Below, piece by piece: positions 32,166 through 39,869 of a DNA stretch of 47,126 nucleotides. Source of the DNA: Variovorax sp. KBW07. Its GTDB lineage: Bacteria > Pseudomonadota > Gammaproteobacteria > Burkholderiales > Burkholderiaceae_C. The first letter of the stretch is position 1. The number at the start of each line of letters is the position of its first letter. The position numbers and the translations under genes were made by a program. The notes under the pieces were generated by a model. That model saw nothing but the letters and a program-made list of their open reading frames with translations. It made no database searches and was not told where the DNA came from. The DNA lies in contig NZ_QAJK01000055.1 in NCBI RefSeq assembly GCF_003852515.1, positions 1-47,126 of the forward strand. The letters run 5' to 3'.

Positions 32166-32723
32166 ATGATCGACGCACCCACACCGATCGAACTCAGCCG
32201 CGCCGAACTCCGCGCGGTCGCAGCCTACGCGTCCACCTGTGCCCGACTCGTCTTGGCGATCTTCGAGCGCGAACACCCCGGCGACCTGCGCCCGCGAGCC
32301 GCGATCGATGCCGCGCAGGCATTCGCCGATGGTGCCAAGCGGACGAAGTCGATCCGCGACTGCGCCTGGGCCGCGCAGCGCGCCGCGCAAGACGCCCGTG
32401 ATGCGGGTCAGGCGGCCGCCAGCGAGGCCGCGCGCGCTGCGCTTGCCGCGGCAGGCGCAGCGTTCCTTCACCCTCTCGCGAAAGCAACCCAGGTCAAGCA
32501 CATCCTCGGATCGGCCGCTCATGCGGCACGCGCGCTCGAACTCTCCGCGGGAGACGACGCGCACGTCGGCGCCGGCCACATCGCGAAGTCGAGTGCTCTT
32601 GCGGGCCCGGTCGTGATCGACGTTCTTCGGCGCTATCCCGCAGCCCCGCCCGGAGGCGGACGCGTGGGGGAGTTGATGCGGCAGTTGGACGCATCGCTTC
32701 GGGCCTGGCCAAGACCGGAGTGA
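32166..32723 (+). CDS. Imm5-like putative immunity protein
   Basis: 185 residues, strongly alanine-rich and helical. The N terminus matches the pattern I know from proteins annotated as putative immunity protein, Imm-5 type: ARLVLAIFEREHPGDLRPRA, then AIDAAQAFADG and a long AWAAQRAAQDARDAG helix. Such proteins neutralise polymorphic toxins inside the cell. No toxin gene lies beside it, so it may be an orphan immunity gene. No strong Shine-Dalgarno is seen before the ATG at 32166. Confidence 0.6.
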   Translation: MIDAPTPIELSRAELRAVAAYASTCARLVLAIFEREHPGDLRPRAAIDAAQAFADGAKRTKSIRDCAWAAQRAAQDARDAGQAAASEAARAALAAAGAAFLHPLAKATQVKHILGSAAHAARALELSAGDDAHVGAGHIAKSSALAGPVVIDVLRRYPAAPPGGGRVGELMRQLDASLRAWPRPE

Positions 32724-32850
32724 GTGTTGCGGCGGCTCTCGCATTGCTGCCGCACAGCGTCCCGCTTTCCGAACGCACGCGGTCGGCGTTGCAGTCGCCG
32801 TCGCAAGTTTGCAGGATCGCCTCGAGGTTGCCAGCGACCGCGCCGACGGC

Positions 32851-33066
32851 CTACGCTTGCGGAGTCGGTGCCTGCGGTTCCTCTGGCAGCGCCTGCTGCA
32901 GGCCCTGAGACACGCGGACCGGCGCGGGCGGTCCGCATTCGTTCCCGTGCCTGCGTGCGATGCCCCTCACGAGGTGGCGGGGCACGTGGTGTGTTTTGAT
33001 CAACTGGGCCAGCGCCTCGCTGCGCGCGGGCTCGGATACCGGTAGAAACATGTGCAATGCGCTCAT
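32851..33066 (-). CDS. Small hypothetical protein, uncertain
   Basis: 71 codons from ATG at 33066 with GGGA upstream. Begins MSALHMFLPVSEPARSEALA and ends PEEPQAPTPQA. It is a plausible soluble protein but has no known family. It is the best candidate in the 560-base interval 32724-33284, which otherwise shows only overlapping high-G+C frames. Confidence 0.3.
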   Translation of the reverse strand: MSALHMFLPVSEPARSEALAQLIKTHHVPRHLVRGIARRHGNECGPPAPVRVSQGLQQALPEEPQAPTPQA

Positions 33067-33284
33067 GGTGTCGTCCCGTCAATGCCAGGAAAAGAGGCGG
33101 CCGGTGTGCACAGCCTGCATGAGCCGGACGAAGGCCTCGGATGGATTCAGGAGGGCCCCTGGCGTGGTCGCTCGGCATTATGAGCACTTGAATTCCAGGA
33201 TGCACGCACGACCTCGTCGGCGCTGATGGTATTGGCTGTCGTCTGAGGGCGAAGTGAACCGCCACCCGACTGCGGTCACCTCAG

Positions 33285-33923
33285 TCACCTCTTGCGCGCC
33301 ACGATGCAAGGACGGTTGTCATTGCCTTTTGTCGCGTGATTTTCATTCGCAAGAATGTCGAAGCCCGCGGCTCGCATGAACTGCTCCAGGTCCACCGCCC
33401 GAAAGACGCCGGCATAAGGCGCCATTCCGAGCGCACGCATCGCGGGCAGCAGGGCAAGCCGGACGAGCGGGTTCATGTCCCCGACACAGGGCGTCTTGGA
33501 GATGAACAAGCCTTCCGTTGCGAGCAAGTCATGGATGCAGCGCAGCGTGCCGGGCAGGTCGCGAACCAGGTGGAGATAGTTGAACCCCAGCACGGCGTCG
33601 AACGATGCTGCATCGGTCGCAAGTGCTTGCGCAGTCGCAGTGCGGAAGGCGAGGTTTGGAACAGGGTCGGCTGCGTGCTTCTCCTTGGCAATCGCGATCA
33701 TTCCATCGGAGAGATCCGTCGCAAGATAGTCGCGAACATCGCCAGCCAGCCGTAGCGCCGTTGTTCCCGTTCCGCAGCCCAGCTCCAGCACCTTGTCGCC
33801 TGGTTTCAGCAGGGCACGGGTTCGGTCCAGCGTGCGCTCATAACCGGCCTGATCCGCAAGCGGGCTTTGCGCATACCGTCGTGAAGTCCGATCCCAGAAC
33901 CTGGCGTCGCTCGCCATGCGCAT
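33285..33923 (-). CDS. Class I SAM-dependent methyltransferase
   Basis: A 212-residue methyltransferase with motif I LELGCGTGTTALRLA (about 46-60), motif II acidic end LATDLSDGMIAIAKEK and motif IV FDAVLGFNYLHLV. The N-terminal segment DARFWDRTSRRYAQSPLAD resembles small-molecule methyltransferases of the UbiE/Coq5 type. The ATG at 33923 has GAGGAG ten bases upstream; Met3 is an alternative. It is divergent from a MerR-type regulator, its likely controller. Substrate unknown. Confidence 0.88.
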   Translation of the reverse strand: MRMASDARFWDRTSRRYAQSPLADQAGYERTLDRTRALLKPGDKVLELGCGTGTTALRLAGDVRDYLATDLSDGMIAIAKEKHAADPVPNLAFRTATAQALATDAASFDAVLGFNYLHLVRDLPGTLRCIHDLLATEGLFISKTPCVGDMNPLVRLALLPAMRALGMAPYAGVFRAVDLEQFMRAAGFDILANENHATKGNDNRPCIVARKR

Positions 33924-34024
33924 GATGGGTTTGCTCCTCGCAAATATCTTCTATGGAGAAATGCTCCGCGCTGCCAACAGGCGATGCCGAGTGCGATCAG
34001 CGTGAAGCGAGCTTCAAACCCCCC

Positions 34025-34056
34025 TTGACCTTGCCATCGTGTGAACGCGGAGACTT
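34025..34056 (+). promoter_or_regulatory. MerR-type promoter candidate
   Basis: TTGACC (34025-34030) as -35 and GAGACT/AGACTT as -10 with a 19-20 base spacer, the long spacing used by MerR-family activators. The spacer shows only weak dyad symmetry. It would drive the merR-like gene at 34083 and lies between it and the divergent methyltransferase. Confidence 0.4.
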
Positions 34057-34082
34057 CGCTTTTTAGCCTGAAGGAGATCTCC

Positions 34083-34541
34083 ATGGAAGACCACATTGCG
34101 CTTGCGACCGCAGAGCACCTGACCCTCCGCGAAGTCGTTGCGCGCTCCGGCGCATCCGCGCAACTGGTGCGCGAGTGCGAGTCCCTCGGCCTGCTTGGCG
34201 GCATGGCGCACGCCGATGCGGGCAGCCGCCCATATGGCGCGCGAGACGTATCGACATTGCGCTTCGTGCGCAGGGCACAGGCCCTCGGGTTCGACTCTTC
34301 AGAGGTCGTCGAGCTGCTCGCACTGTGGCGAAACGGCCGCCGCACGAGCTTCGACGTGAAGCGCGTGGCGCTCGCACGGGCAGGCGACCTTGCCCAGCAG
34401 ATAGAGGAGCTCGAACGCATGAAAGGCCTGCTGGAGCGCCTTGCCCACTGCTGCGAGGGCAGCGACCGCCCGGACTGCCCCATCCTGGATGAGCTGGCCG
34501 ACCTCAACGGGTTCGCGGGCTGCGAGGCAAACGGCCGGTGA
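34083..34541 (+). CDS. MerR-family regulator with CueR-like cysteine motif
   Basis: 152 residues from the ATG at 34083, with AAGGAG seven bases upstream. The N-terminal winged helix-turn-helix is present but divergent: LTLREVVARSGASAQLVREC, where the family usually has RYYE instead of RECE. The C-terminal end HCCEGSDRPDCPILDELA has the Cys-x7-Cys metal loop of CueR/HmrR-like sensors of monovalent ions (copper, silver, gold). No copper efflux or chaperone gene is adjacent; the divergent neighbour is a methyltransferase. Confidence 0.8.
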   Translation: MEDHIALATAEHLTLREVVARSGASAQLVRECESLGLLGGMAHADAGSRPYGARDVSTLRFVRRAQALGFDSSEVVELLALWRNGRRTSFDVKRVALARAGDLAQQIEELERMKGLLERLAHCCEGSDRPDCPILDELADLNGFAGCEANGR

Positions 34542-34630
34542 GCCCGCAAGCGGCGTTCGAAACCACGCTTGCCGCGCGGTCACTTCATGCAATTGAAAGG
34601 CTCTGGCATTGCCAAAGACCGCGATGGCGT

Positions 34631-35149
34631 TCACGGCCTGCCCTTGAATGCCCGGCGCATCCACGCGGCCATCGCCTCCAGTTGGTCGACCGAAAAAATG
34701 CCCGAGAGCCCCACGCGTCCGGTGTCGGATTTCCAGTGAACGTAGTTGCCGTGGCCAGCCTCGCCTTGCTTGTTGGGACGAGCGACCTGCTCAAGAAATT
34801 TCTGGATGTCGTCGTCGGTCATCCGGCCCGGAACGTGAGGGGTGGAGCCAGGGTGGCCCGAGGGTGGAAGAAAGTCGGCGGAACGCAGTTCCACGGGGTT
34901 CTCCGGCGTATAGGCGCCTTGCTCGCCCTTCATCTTGGCGAGAACTTTCTTGTGGATGATTTCCGCGTTGGTCACGTAGACGCTGGTCAGCGAAGGCCCA
35001 TCGCCTTTCGCGCCGAAGTGATCTTCAAGTGCCTTGCGGCTGATTCTTGCCGGCGTGCGGGCCAGGCCGTCGCGCATGCGGAAATCCAGCCACTCCCCGC
35101 GGTCTTCATCGCTCCCGGAATCTTCTTCCCCCATCCCCTCGCCATTCAC
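34631..35149 (-). CDS. Hypothetical protein, DUF1488-like segment
   Basis: 172 residues. The acidic N terminus is followed by ARISRKALEDHFGA (about 35-48), which resembles the DUF1488 family (small proteins of unknown function); then TSVYVTNAEIIHKKVLAKMK, a Pro/Gly-rich linker, and a C-terminal GIFSVDQLEAMAAWMRRAF helix. There is no signal peptide. Starts at Met1 or Met6 are possible; neither has clear spacing to a Shine-Dalgarno. Downstream of the 35419-35859 gene on the same strand, so both may be under the SOS box at 35958. Confidence 0.6.
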   Translation of the reverse strand: MNGEGMGEEDSGSDEDRGEWLDFRMRDGLARTPARISRKALEDHFGAKGDGPSLTSVYVTNAEIIHKKVLAKMKGEQGAYTPENPVELRSADFLPPSGHPGSTPHVPGRMTDDDIQKFLEQVARPNKQGEAGHGNYVHWKSDTGRVGLSGIFSVDQLEAMAAWMRRAFKGRP

Positions 35150-35418
35150 ACTGATGAAGCGCCCGCTAGGACGTGAGCGAGCAGGACAACGATGCGGTCG
35201 CGCAGAAAAAATTGCCCGTGCTCCAGAGTGCGGAGCGGCACGGTCATCTCGACTGCCGGGGCGGTATGGCGCCCCGGTCTCGGCTGCATGACAGCCGGCG
35301 GATGCTCACCGAGGCGGGCGTCGGCAGGGGGTGGCGAAGGTCACCGCGCTTTGTAGGCGGCGGCTAAAAATGTGAAAAAAGTCTCAATTTTTGCCGTGGA
35401 CGAAGGCGCTGCGAGCGC

Positions 35419-35859
35419 TTACCGAATGGCAGGCCGCACGTCGAAGAACGCTTCGTTGGTGTCGCCAAGGTCGCGAAAGCCCGCTGTCCTGGCGGCGTCG
35501 TAGGCTTTGGCCCAGCGCTTGGCCATCGCGATTTCGGACTTCGACAGGTCGCTCTCGCTCGACTCGCTCGCGTTGTGGAATGCGCTCAGCGCTGCCAGAA
35601 CGTCGTCGCCCAGTTGCCGGTCGAGCTCGCGCCGGAATCGCTGCTCCGACACCTTGATGGCCTCGGGCGTGGGGTGCGGGCAGTCCGCGAGGCGAACGGT
35701 GTAGGCGGCCCGGGGAACGACCTGCGCGTCGTCGAACTGCGGGGCAGGCTCTGGGCGGGCCTCGCGTTCCGGCTCGGGCCTTGGGGCCGGCGGCCGAGCC
35801 ATCAACGGCGCGCGCGCCAATGCGGTTGCTTGCGGGAAGAACAATTCAGTTTGGTTCAT
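35419..35859 (-). CDS. Hypothetical protein
   Basis: 146 residues from the ATG at 35859 (MNQTELFFPQATALARAPLM); an upstream in-frame ATG at 35892 would add 11. A Pro/Arg/Glu-rich linker (about 22-45) precedes an alpha-helical domain (PTPEAIKVSEQRFRRELDRQ, then LGDDVLAALSAFHNASESSE). No family is recognised. It is the first minus-strand gene after the LexA box (about 100 bases upstream), which suggests DNA-damage induction. The 268-base gap down to the next gene shows no convincing gene. Confidence 0.6.
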   Translation of the reverse strand: MNQTELFFPQATALARAPLMARPPAPRPEPEREARPEPAPQFDDAQVVPRAAYTVRLADCPHPTPEAIKVSEQRFRRELDRQLGDDVLAALSAFHNASESSESDLSKSEIAMAKRWAKAYDAARTAGFRDLGDTNEAFFDVRPAIR

Positions 35860-35943
35860 GAAAGTCTCGCTCTCGTGGGCCAGGCTGCTCATCGTGGCCG
35901 CGGCTACTCCATCTCGTCCCGCGTCGCGTGAGTTCGGTCACAG

Positions 35944-35973
35944 TTGTGAAAATAGAACTGTATGAATATACAG
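35944..35973 (+). promoter_or_regulatory. LexA (SOS) box overlapping a promoter
   Basis: CTGTATGAATATACAG (35958-35973) matches the CTGT-N8-ACAG consensus with the preferred TAT flanks, and perfect 7-bp arms ACTGTAT / ATACAGT. On the plus strand it covers the -10 of a near-ideal promoter: TTGTGA (35944-35949), 17 bases, TATACA (35967-35972). It also lies upstream of the minus-strand gene starting at 35859. Confidence 0.7.
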
Positions 35974-36122
35974 TTAAATCGAGTGAGAGATCCAGACAAA
36001 TGTGCAGTCGTCGCGCTGGAGCGGTGCATCGCGGCCAAGCACCGACGACGCAGCGGGCCTGCACACCCGGAAAGTGCAGAAGCAACCGGCGCTGCATCAG
36101 ATGCTTTTGCCGCGCCCCAATG

Positions 36123-36145
36123 AAAAACACCCGCCGAAGCGGGTG
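36123..36145 (-). terminator. Minus-strand intrinsic terminator
   Basis: CACCCGC / GCGGGTG closed by a TTCG loop (minus strand) and followed by five T. It ends any transcript coming from the right, just before the SOS promoter region. Confidence 0.8.
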
Positions 36146-36167
36146 AAAGATCGGGTTCGATCAGGAA

Positions 36168-36187
36168 GGCTGCCATCACTGGCAGCC
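36168..36187. other. Perfect hairpin, possible part of a small RNA
   Basis: GGCTGCCA / TGGCAGCC around a four-base loop, 22 bases from the minus-strand terminator at 36123-36145. Together with a weaker TGCCAC / GTGGCA pairing at about 36192-36227 it could form a structured minus-strand RNA of roughly 120 bases. No clear promoter was found. Confidence 0.35.
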
Positions 36188-36442
36188 CCCCGGTTATGCC
36201 ACGCACGTTGCTGCAAAAGCGGTGGCAACAACGAAACAAGCGGCGAAGCGTGATGTAGTGCGCGCACTGGCGTGCACACCTTCAGCCAAGCCTAAGGTTC
36301 ACAAACGATACTTGCGTTGACGATCTGTTGGCGTTGGTAGAGAAGGCTTCGGCACCCGCTTCAACGGCGGTTTCTCGAGGCCGGCAGTCGTCGCGATTTC
36401 ACCTTCAAGTGCCTGCCGCGACGTGAAGCGGCAGGTTAAAAA

Positions 36443-36679
36443 ATGCGCCATTCACTCCTTCGCTATCTCGCCGGTCAATCGCTTCCCGCCACTGTCGCTG
36501 GCGCGAGTGGCGTGGCCGTTGTCCAGGCCCTGGTTCAAGACGGGCACCTGAAGGCGACCTTGCCTTCGATCCGTTCGGGAACATCGGCGATGCAGCCCCC
36601 GGCGGTGACGGTGACCGAGTTCACCCGCCTCGGGCTGCGCGAGTTGCGACGCGCGCACACCGCGACTCCGTTGCAATAA
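36443..36679 (+). CDS. Small hypothetical protein
   Basis: 78 residues: MRHSLLRYLAGQSLPATVAG, then ASGVAVVQALVQDGHLKATL, a Pro-rich bend and a C-terminal TEFTRLGLRELRRAH helix. Residue pattern is that of a folded, possibly DNA-binding, small protein. GGCAGG lies about eight bases before the ATG. It is convergent with the XRE regulator. No name known to me. Confidence 0.55.
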   Translation: MRHSLLRYLAGQSLPATVAGASGVAVVQALVQDGHLKATLPSIRSGTSAMQPPAVTVTEFTRLGLRELRRAHTATPLQ

Positions 36680-36705
36680 GCCACCCGGCCTGCTCTCCCG
36701 TTTGT

Positions 36706-37245
36706 CTATTCCTCCTGCGCCACCACCAGCAGCACTGACGCCTGCACCTTTCCCACGGACGTGATCTTGTGGGGAATGCTCGAATTGAAGTGCGCGCTGT
36801 CGCCGGCATTCAGCAGCTCCACGCGGCCGGCAAGCTGAAGGCTCACCCGCCCCTTGAGCACGTACAGCAGTTCTTCGCCCTTGTGATGGCTCATCGGATG
36901 GTTGCGCACCGGCTCTTCGGTGGGCGTGAGCACGAAGGCGACCATCCGGCGATCGGGCGACGCGCCTGATACCACGCGCGGTGCGCGCGGCATCTTCGTC
37001 CGCGCATCCGATGCCTTCGTCTCCGCCCGGCTGATCAGCACCGGGTCGGTGTCGGACGGTTCCGCGAACACTTCCTCGACCTGCACGCGCAGTGCCTTGG
37101 CCAGCTTCAGCGCCGCGCCGACCGACGGCGTCGAGATGCCTCTTTCGAGTTTCGATACATAGCTGCGGGTCAGGTCTGTCGCCTGTGCCAGCTCTTCGAG
37201 CGTCAGTCCGGCCTGGACGCGAAGCAACTTCAGTTTGATGGACAT
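36706..37245 (-). CDS. XRE-family regulator with C-terminal cupin domain
   Basis: 179 residues. Helix-turn-helix at 6-60 (LRVQAGLTLEELAQATDLTR, then SYVSKLERGISTPSV), and a cupin sensor at about 105-175 (HHKGEELLYVLKGRVSLQ, then GDSAHFNSSIPHKI). This PuuR/SutR-like architecture controls catabolic genes in response to a small ligand or metal in the cupin. A perfect palindrome (37254-37275) lies nine bases before its start and between it and the divergent Bug operon, so autorepression and control of that operon are likely. Confidence 0.9.
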   Translation of the reverse strand: MSIKLKLLRVQAGLTLEELAQATDLTRSYVSKLERGISTPSVGAALKLAKALRVQVEEVFAEPSDTDPVLISRAETKASDARTKMPRAPRVVSGASPDRRMVAFVLTPTEEPVRNHPMSHHKGEELLYVLKGRVSLQLAGRVELLNAGDSAHFNSSIPHKITSVGKVQASVLLVVAQEE

Positions 37246-37253
37246 GTGTTTTC

Positions 37254-37275
37254 TTTAGGACACTTGTGTCCTAAA
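37254..37275. promoter_or_regulatory. Perfect palindromic operator of the XRE-cupin regulator
   Basis: Arms TTTAGGACAC and GTGTCCTAAA around TT, ten perfect pairs. It is the only strong symmetric site between the divergent regulator and the Bug operon. Confidence 0.75.
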
Positions 37276-37339
37276 ATGATCTTGGTTTCCTGATTTGAAC
37301 AATCTTCGCGGGGCTGGCCCGCTATCTGAGGAGTATGGT

Positions 37340-38356
37340 ATGACGGTACGCACGCGCCTTCGGGCATTGTTTGTCAGCTCGTTCGCCGGCGCTCTTGCGT
37401 TGCTGGTGTCCGCTTCGCCGGCCCACGCGCAGCCGGCGCCTGCGCAGCCCGCCTATCCCAGCAAGCCGGTTCGCCTGGTCATTCCCTTCGGCGCGGGCGG
37501 CATCACCGACGTGGCGGGGCGGCTCATCGGCCAGCACCTGGGCGAAGAGCTGAAACAGTCGGTCATCATCGACAACAAGGCGGGCGCCGGTGGCGCCATC
37601 GCGGCGCAGGCCGTTGCCCAGGCCCAGCCCGACGGCTACACCTTGCTGCTGGGCACGGTGGGCACGCAGGTGGTCAACAAGATGCTCTACACCAAGCTCA
37701 ACTACGACCCGGCCGCCTTCGTGCCCGTTTCGCTCGTGAGCAACTCGCCTTACGTGCTGGCCGTGAACGGCATCGACGGCATCGCCGGCGTGAACGACCT
37801 GGCCGGCCTGGTCCGCTACGCGAAGGCGCATCCCGGCCAGTTGAATTTCGGTTCGGCGGGCAACGGCAGTTCGCCGCATCTGGCCCTCGAGCTGTTCAAG
37901 CTGGCGACAAAGACCGACATCGTGCACGTGCCCTTCAAGAGCGGCGCCGAAGCGGTGAATGCGGTCATGGGCGGGCAGGTGCAGATCGTCATCGACGCCA
38001 TTCCCGTCATCCAGCCGCAGGCCAAGAGCGGACGGCTGAAGATGCTGGCCATCGCGGCCAACCACCGCAATGCGGCCGTGCCCGAGTTGCCGACCAGCAC
38101 CGAGCAAGGGCTGCCCGACTTCCAGATCGGCTCGTGGAACGCGATCGTCGCGCCCGCGGGCACATCACCGGCGCAGATCGAGATCCTCAACCAGGCGCTG
38201 GCCCGTGCACTGAAGCGCCCCGCGGTCGTTGCGCGCCTGGCCGAACTCGGCATCGAGCCGATGACCACCGGCACACCGGCCTACCTGGCACACGTCAAGA
38301 GCGAGACCGCCAAGTGGAGCAAGGTCATCAAGGCCGCGGGCACCAGGCTCGACTGA
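37340..38356 (+). CDS. Bug-family substrate-binding protein
   Basis: A 338-residue secreted binding protein. The ATG at 37340 follows GAGGAG; an out-of-frame ATG at 37335 is ignored. Signal peptide to about residue 30 (ALALLVSASPAHAQ). The mature start YPSKPVRLVIPFGAGGITDV and the INKxGAGG-like segment IIDNKAGAGGAIAAQA are Bug hallmarks. No TctA/TctB genes are near, so it is another orphan. It is the first gene of a three-gene unit with a GST and a class II aldolase, so its ligand is probably their substrate. Confidence 0.92.
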   Translation: MTVRTRLRALFVSSFAGALALLVSASPAHAQPAPAQPAYPSKPVRLVIPFGAGGITDVAGRLIGQHLGEELKQSVIIDNKAGAGGAIAAQAVAQAQPDGYTLLLGTVGTQVVNKMLYTKLNYDPAAFVPVSLVSNSPYVLAVNGIDGIAGVNDLAGLVRYAKAHPGQLNFGSAGNGSSPHLALELFKLATKTDIVHVPFKSGAEAVNAVMGGQVQIVIDAIPVIQPQAKSGRLKMLAIAANHRNAAVPELPTSTEQGLPDFQIGSWNAIVAPAGTSPAQIEILNQALARALKRPAVVARLAELGIEPMTTGTPAYLAHVKSETAKWSKVIKAAGTRLD

Positions 38357-38371
38357 CCAAGGGCGCGACAC

Positions 38372-39028
38372 ATGGCGATGAAGCTCTACGACACCCGGCG
38401 CTCCGGCAATGCATGGAAGGTGCGGCTGCTGGCCGGCTTCCTGGGCATCCCGTTGCAACGCGAGACGCTGTCCATCGACCGCGGCGACTTGCGAAGCCCG
38501 GCCTTCCTCGCGGTCGCGCCGATGGGCCAGGTCCCGGTGCTTGCAGTGGACGATGGCACGCACCTGGGCGAGTCGATGGCAATTTTGTATCTGTTGGCGC
38601 AGGGCAGTGCCTGGTGGCCGGGCGACGCGGCTTCGCAGGCACGGGTGCTGGCGTGGCTGTCGTTCGAGCAGGAGCGGCACATGAAGCCATTGGCGCAACT
38701 GCGGCTGCACCTGGCACTGCATCGCGACCGCGATCCGGCCAGCGAAGAGTTCGTTCGCTTCGCCCATGAAGCCAGGCAGTCGCTGCGCATTCTCGAAGCG
38801 CAGTTGTCGCGGCAGGGCGCCGGGGGATGGGTCGCGACCGCGAATGCGCCCAGCATTGCCGACGTGGCGCTGTACCCCTACACGCGCCTCGCGCCAATGG
38901 GCGGCATCGAGCTTGCAGCCTACCCCGCCATCAGCGCGTGGCTCGCCAGAATCGAGCAACTGCCGGGCTACCAGCCGCTCTTTCCCGGCGCGCCCGAGAA
39001 GAACTTTTCCACCAGCGAATCCGCATGA
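38372..39028 (+). CDS. Glutathione S-transferase family protein
   Basis: 218 residues. The N-terminal thioredoxin-like domain has the active-site Ser region RRSGNAWKVRLL, the cis-Pro motif GQVPVLAV (about 52-59) and the glutathione-binding ESMAILYLL. The C-terminal helical domain has the N-capping pattern NAPSIADVALYPYT. It resembles small-molecule-degrading GSTs in catabolic operons. It lies 15 bases after the Bug gene; its stop codon TGA overlaps an ATG (39025) of the next gene. Confidence 0.9.
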   Translation: MAMKLYDTRRSGNAWKVRLLAGFLGIPLQRETLSIDRGDLRSPAFLAVAPMGQVPVLAVDDGTHLGESMAILYLLAQGSAWWPGDAASQARVLAWLSFEQERHMKPLAQLRLHLALHRDRDPASEEFVRFAHEARQSLRILEAQLSRQGAGGWVATANAPSIADVALYPYTRLAPMGGIELAAYPAISAWLARIEQLPGYQPLFPGAPEKNFSTSESA

Positions 39029-39042
39029 ACAAGGACGACACC

Positions 39043-39843
39043 ATGGCATCGCAAGACACTTTCGAACTCAAGAAGGACGAACTCGTCCGGCAGTCGTACG
39101 CCCAGATGGACGCGCACCTTGCGGACAGCGCCTACACGCTGCGCCAGAAGCTGGCCCTGACCTGCCGCATTCTTTTCGACAACGGGCACGACTCCGGCCT
39201 GGCGGGACAGATCACCGCGCGCACCGGCGTGCCCGGCGAGTTCCTGACGCAGCGGCTGGGGCTTGGTTTCGACGAGATCACCGAAGACAACCTGCTGCGG
39301 GTCGACGAAGACCTGAACGTGCTCGAGGGCGATGGCATGCCGAACCCGGCCAACCGTTTTCACTCGTGGGTCTACCGCGCGCGTCCCGATGTCAATTGCA
39401 TCATCCACACGCACGCGTTGCACTCGGCCGCGCTCGGCATGCTCGAAGAGCCGCTGGTCATTTCTCACATGGACAACTGCGTGCTGTACGACGACGTGGC
39501 CTTCGTCGGCAAGTGGCCCGGCATTCCCGTGGGCAACGAAGAGGGCGAATTCATCTCGGCCGCGCTGGGCAGCAAGCGGGCATTGCTGCTCTCGCACCAC
39601 GGCATGCTCGTGGCCGGCGGCAGTGTCGAAGAAGCCTGCGTGCTGTCCATCGCCTTCGAGCGCGCGGCACGCATGCAACTGCTGGCATCGGCCGCGGGGA
39701 AGATCCAGCCGATCGATCCCGAGCTGGCGCGGGAGGCGCACGACTGGATCTTGCGGCCACGCCGCAATTCGGTGGCGTTCGACTACTACGCGCGACGCTC
39801 GCTGAAAGATCCGCGCAACGCCGATTGCGTGAAGAAGGCCTGA
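39043..39843 (+). CDS. Class II aldolase/adducin family protein
   Basis: 266 residues from the ATG at 39043, chosen because AAGGA lies seven bases upstream; an ATG at 39025 would overlap the GST stop as ATGA. Zinc ligands are in CIIHTHALHS (His-x-His) and LLSHHGMLV, and the fold opens with LTCRILFDNGHDSGLAGQIT. Family members cleave or decarboxylate sugar phosphates or keto acids. It closes the Bug-GST-aldolase unit. A GCCTGAA/TTCAGGC hairpin (39849-39875) without a T run follows. Confidence 0.9.
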   Translation: MASQDTFELKKDELVRQSYAQMDAHLADSAYTLRQKLALTCRILFDNGHDSGLAGQITARTGVPGEFLTQRLGLGFDEITEDNLLRVDEDLNVLEGDGMPNPANRFHSWVYRARPDVNCIIHTHALHSAALGMLEEPLVISHMDNCVLYDDVAFVGKWPGIPVGNEEGEFISAALGSKRALLLSHHGMLVAGGSVEEACVLSIAFERAARMQLLASAAGKIQPIDPELAREAHDWILRPRRNSVAFDYYARRSLKDPRNADCVKKA

Positions 39844-39869
39844 GGAAGGCCTGAAGAAGGCCCGAGGGT

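Noticed and set aside
35173-35367. A 64-codon frame from GTG (MSEQDNDAVAQKKLPV)
   Set aside because: The first half looks protein-like, but the rest is Arg/Gly-rich and the Shine-Dalgarno is too close to the start; not enough to call a gene.
36000-36253. Short plus-strand frames just after the SOS-box promoter
   Set aside because: Two overlapping frames (one Cys/Arg-rich, one Pro/Lys-rich) are open, neither has a Shine-Dalgarno or a clear start, and they cover hairpins of the opposite strand.
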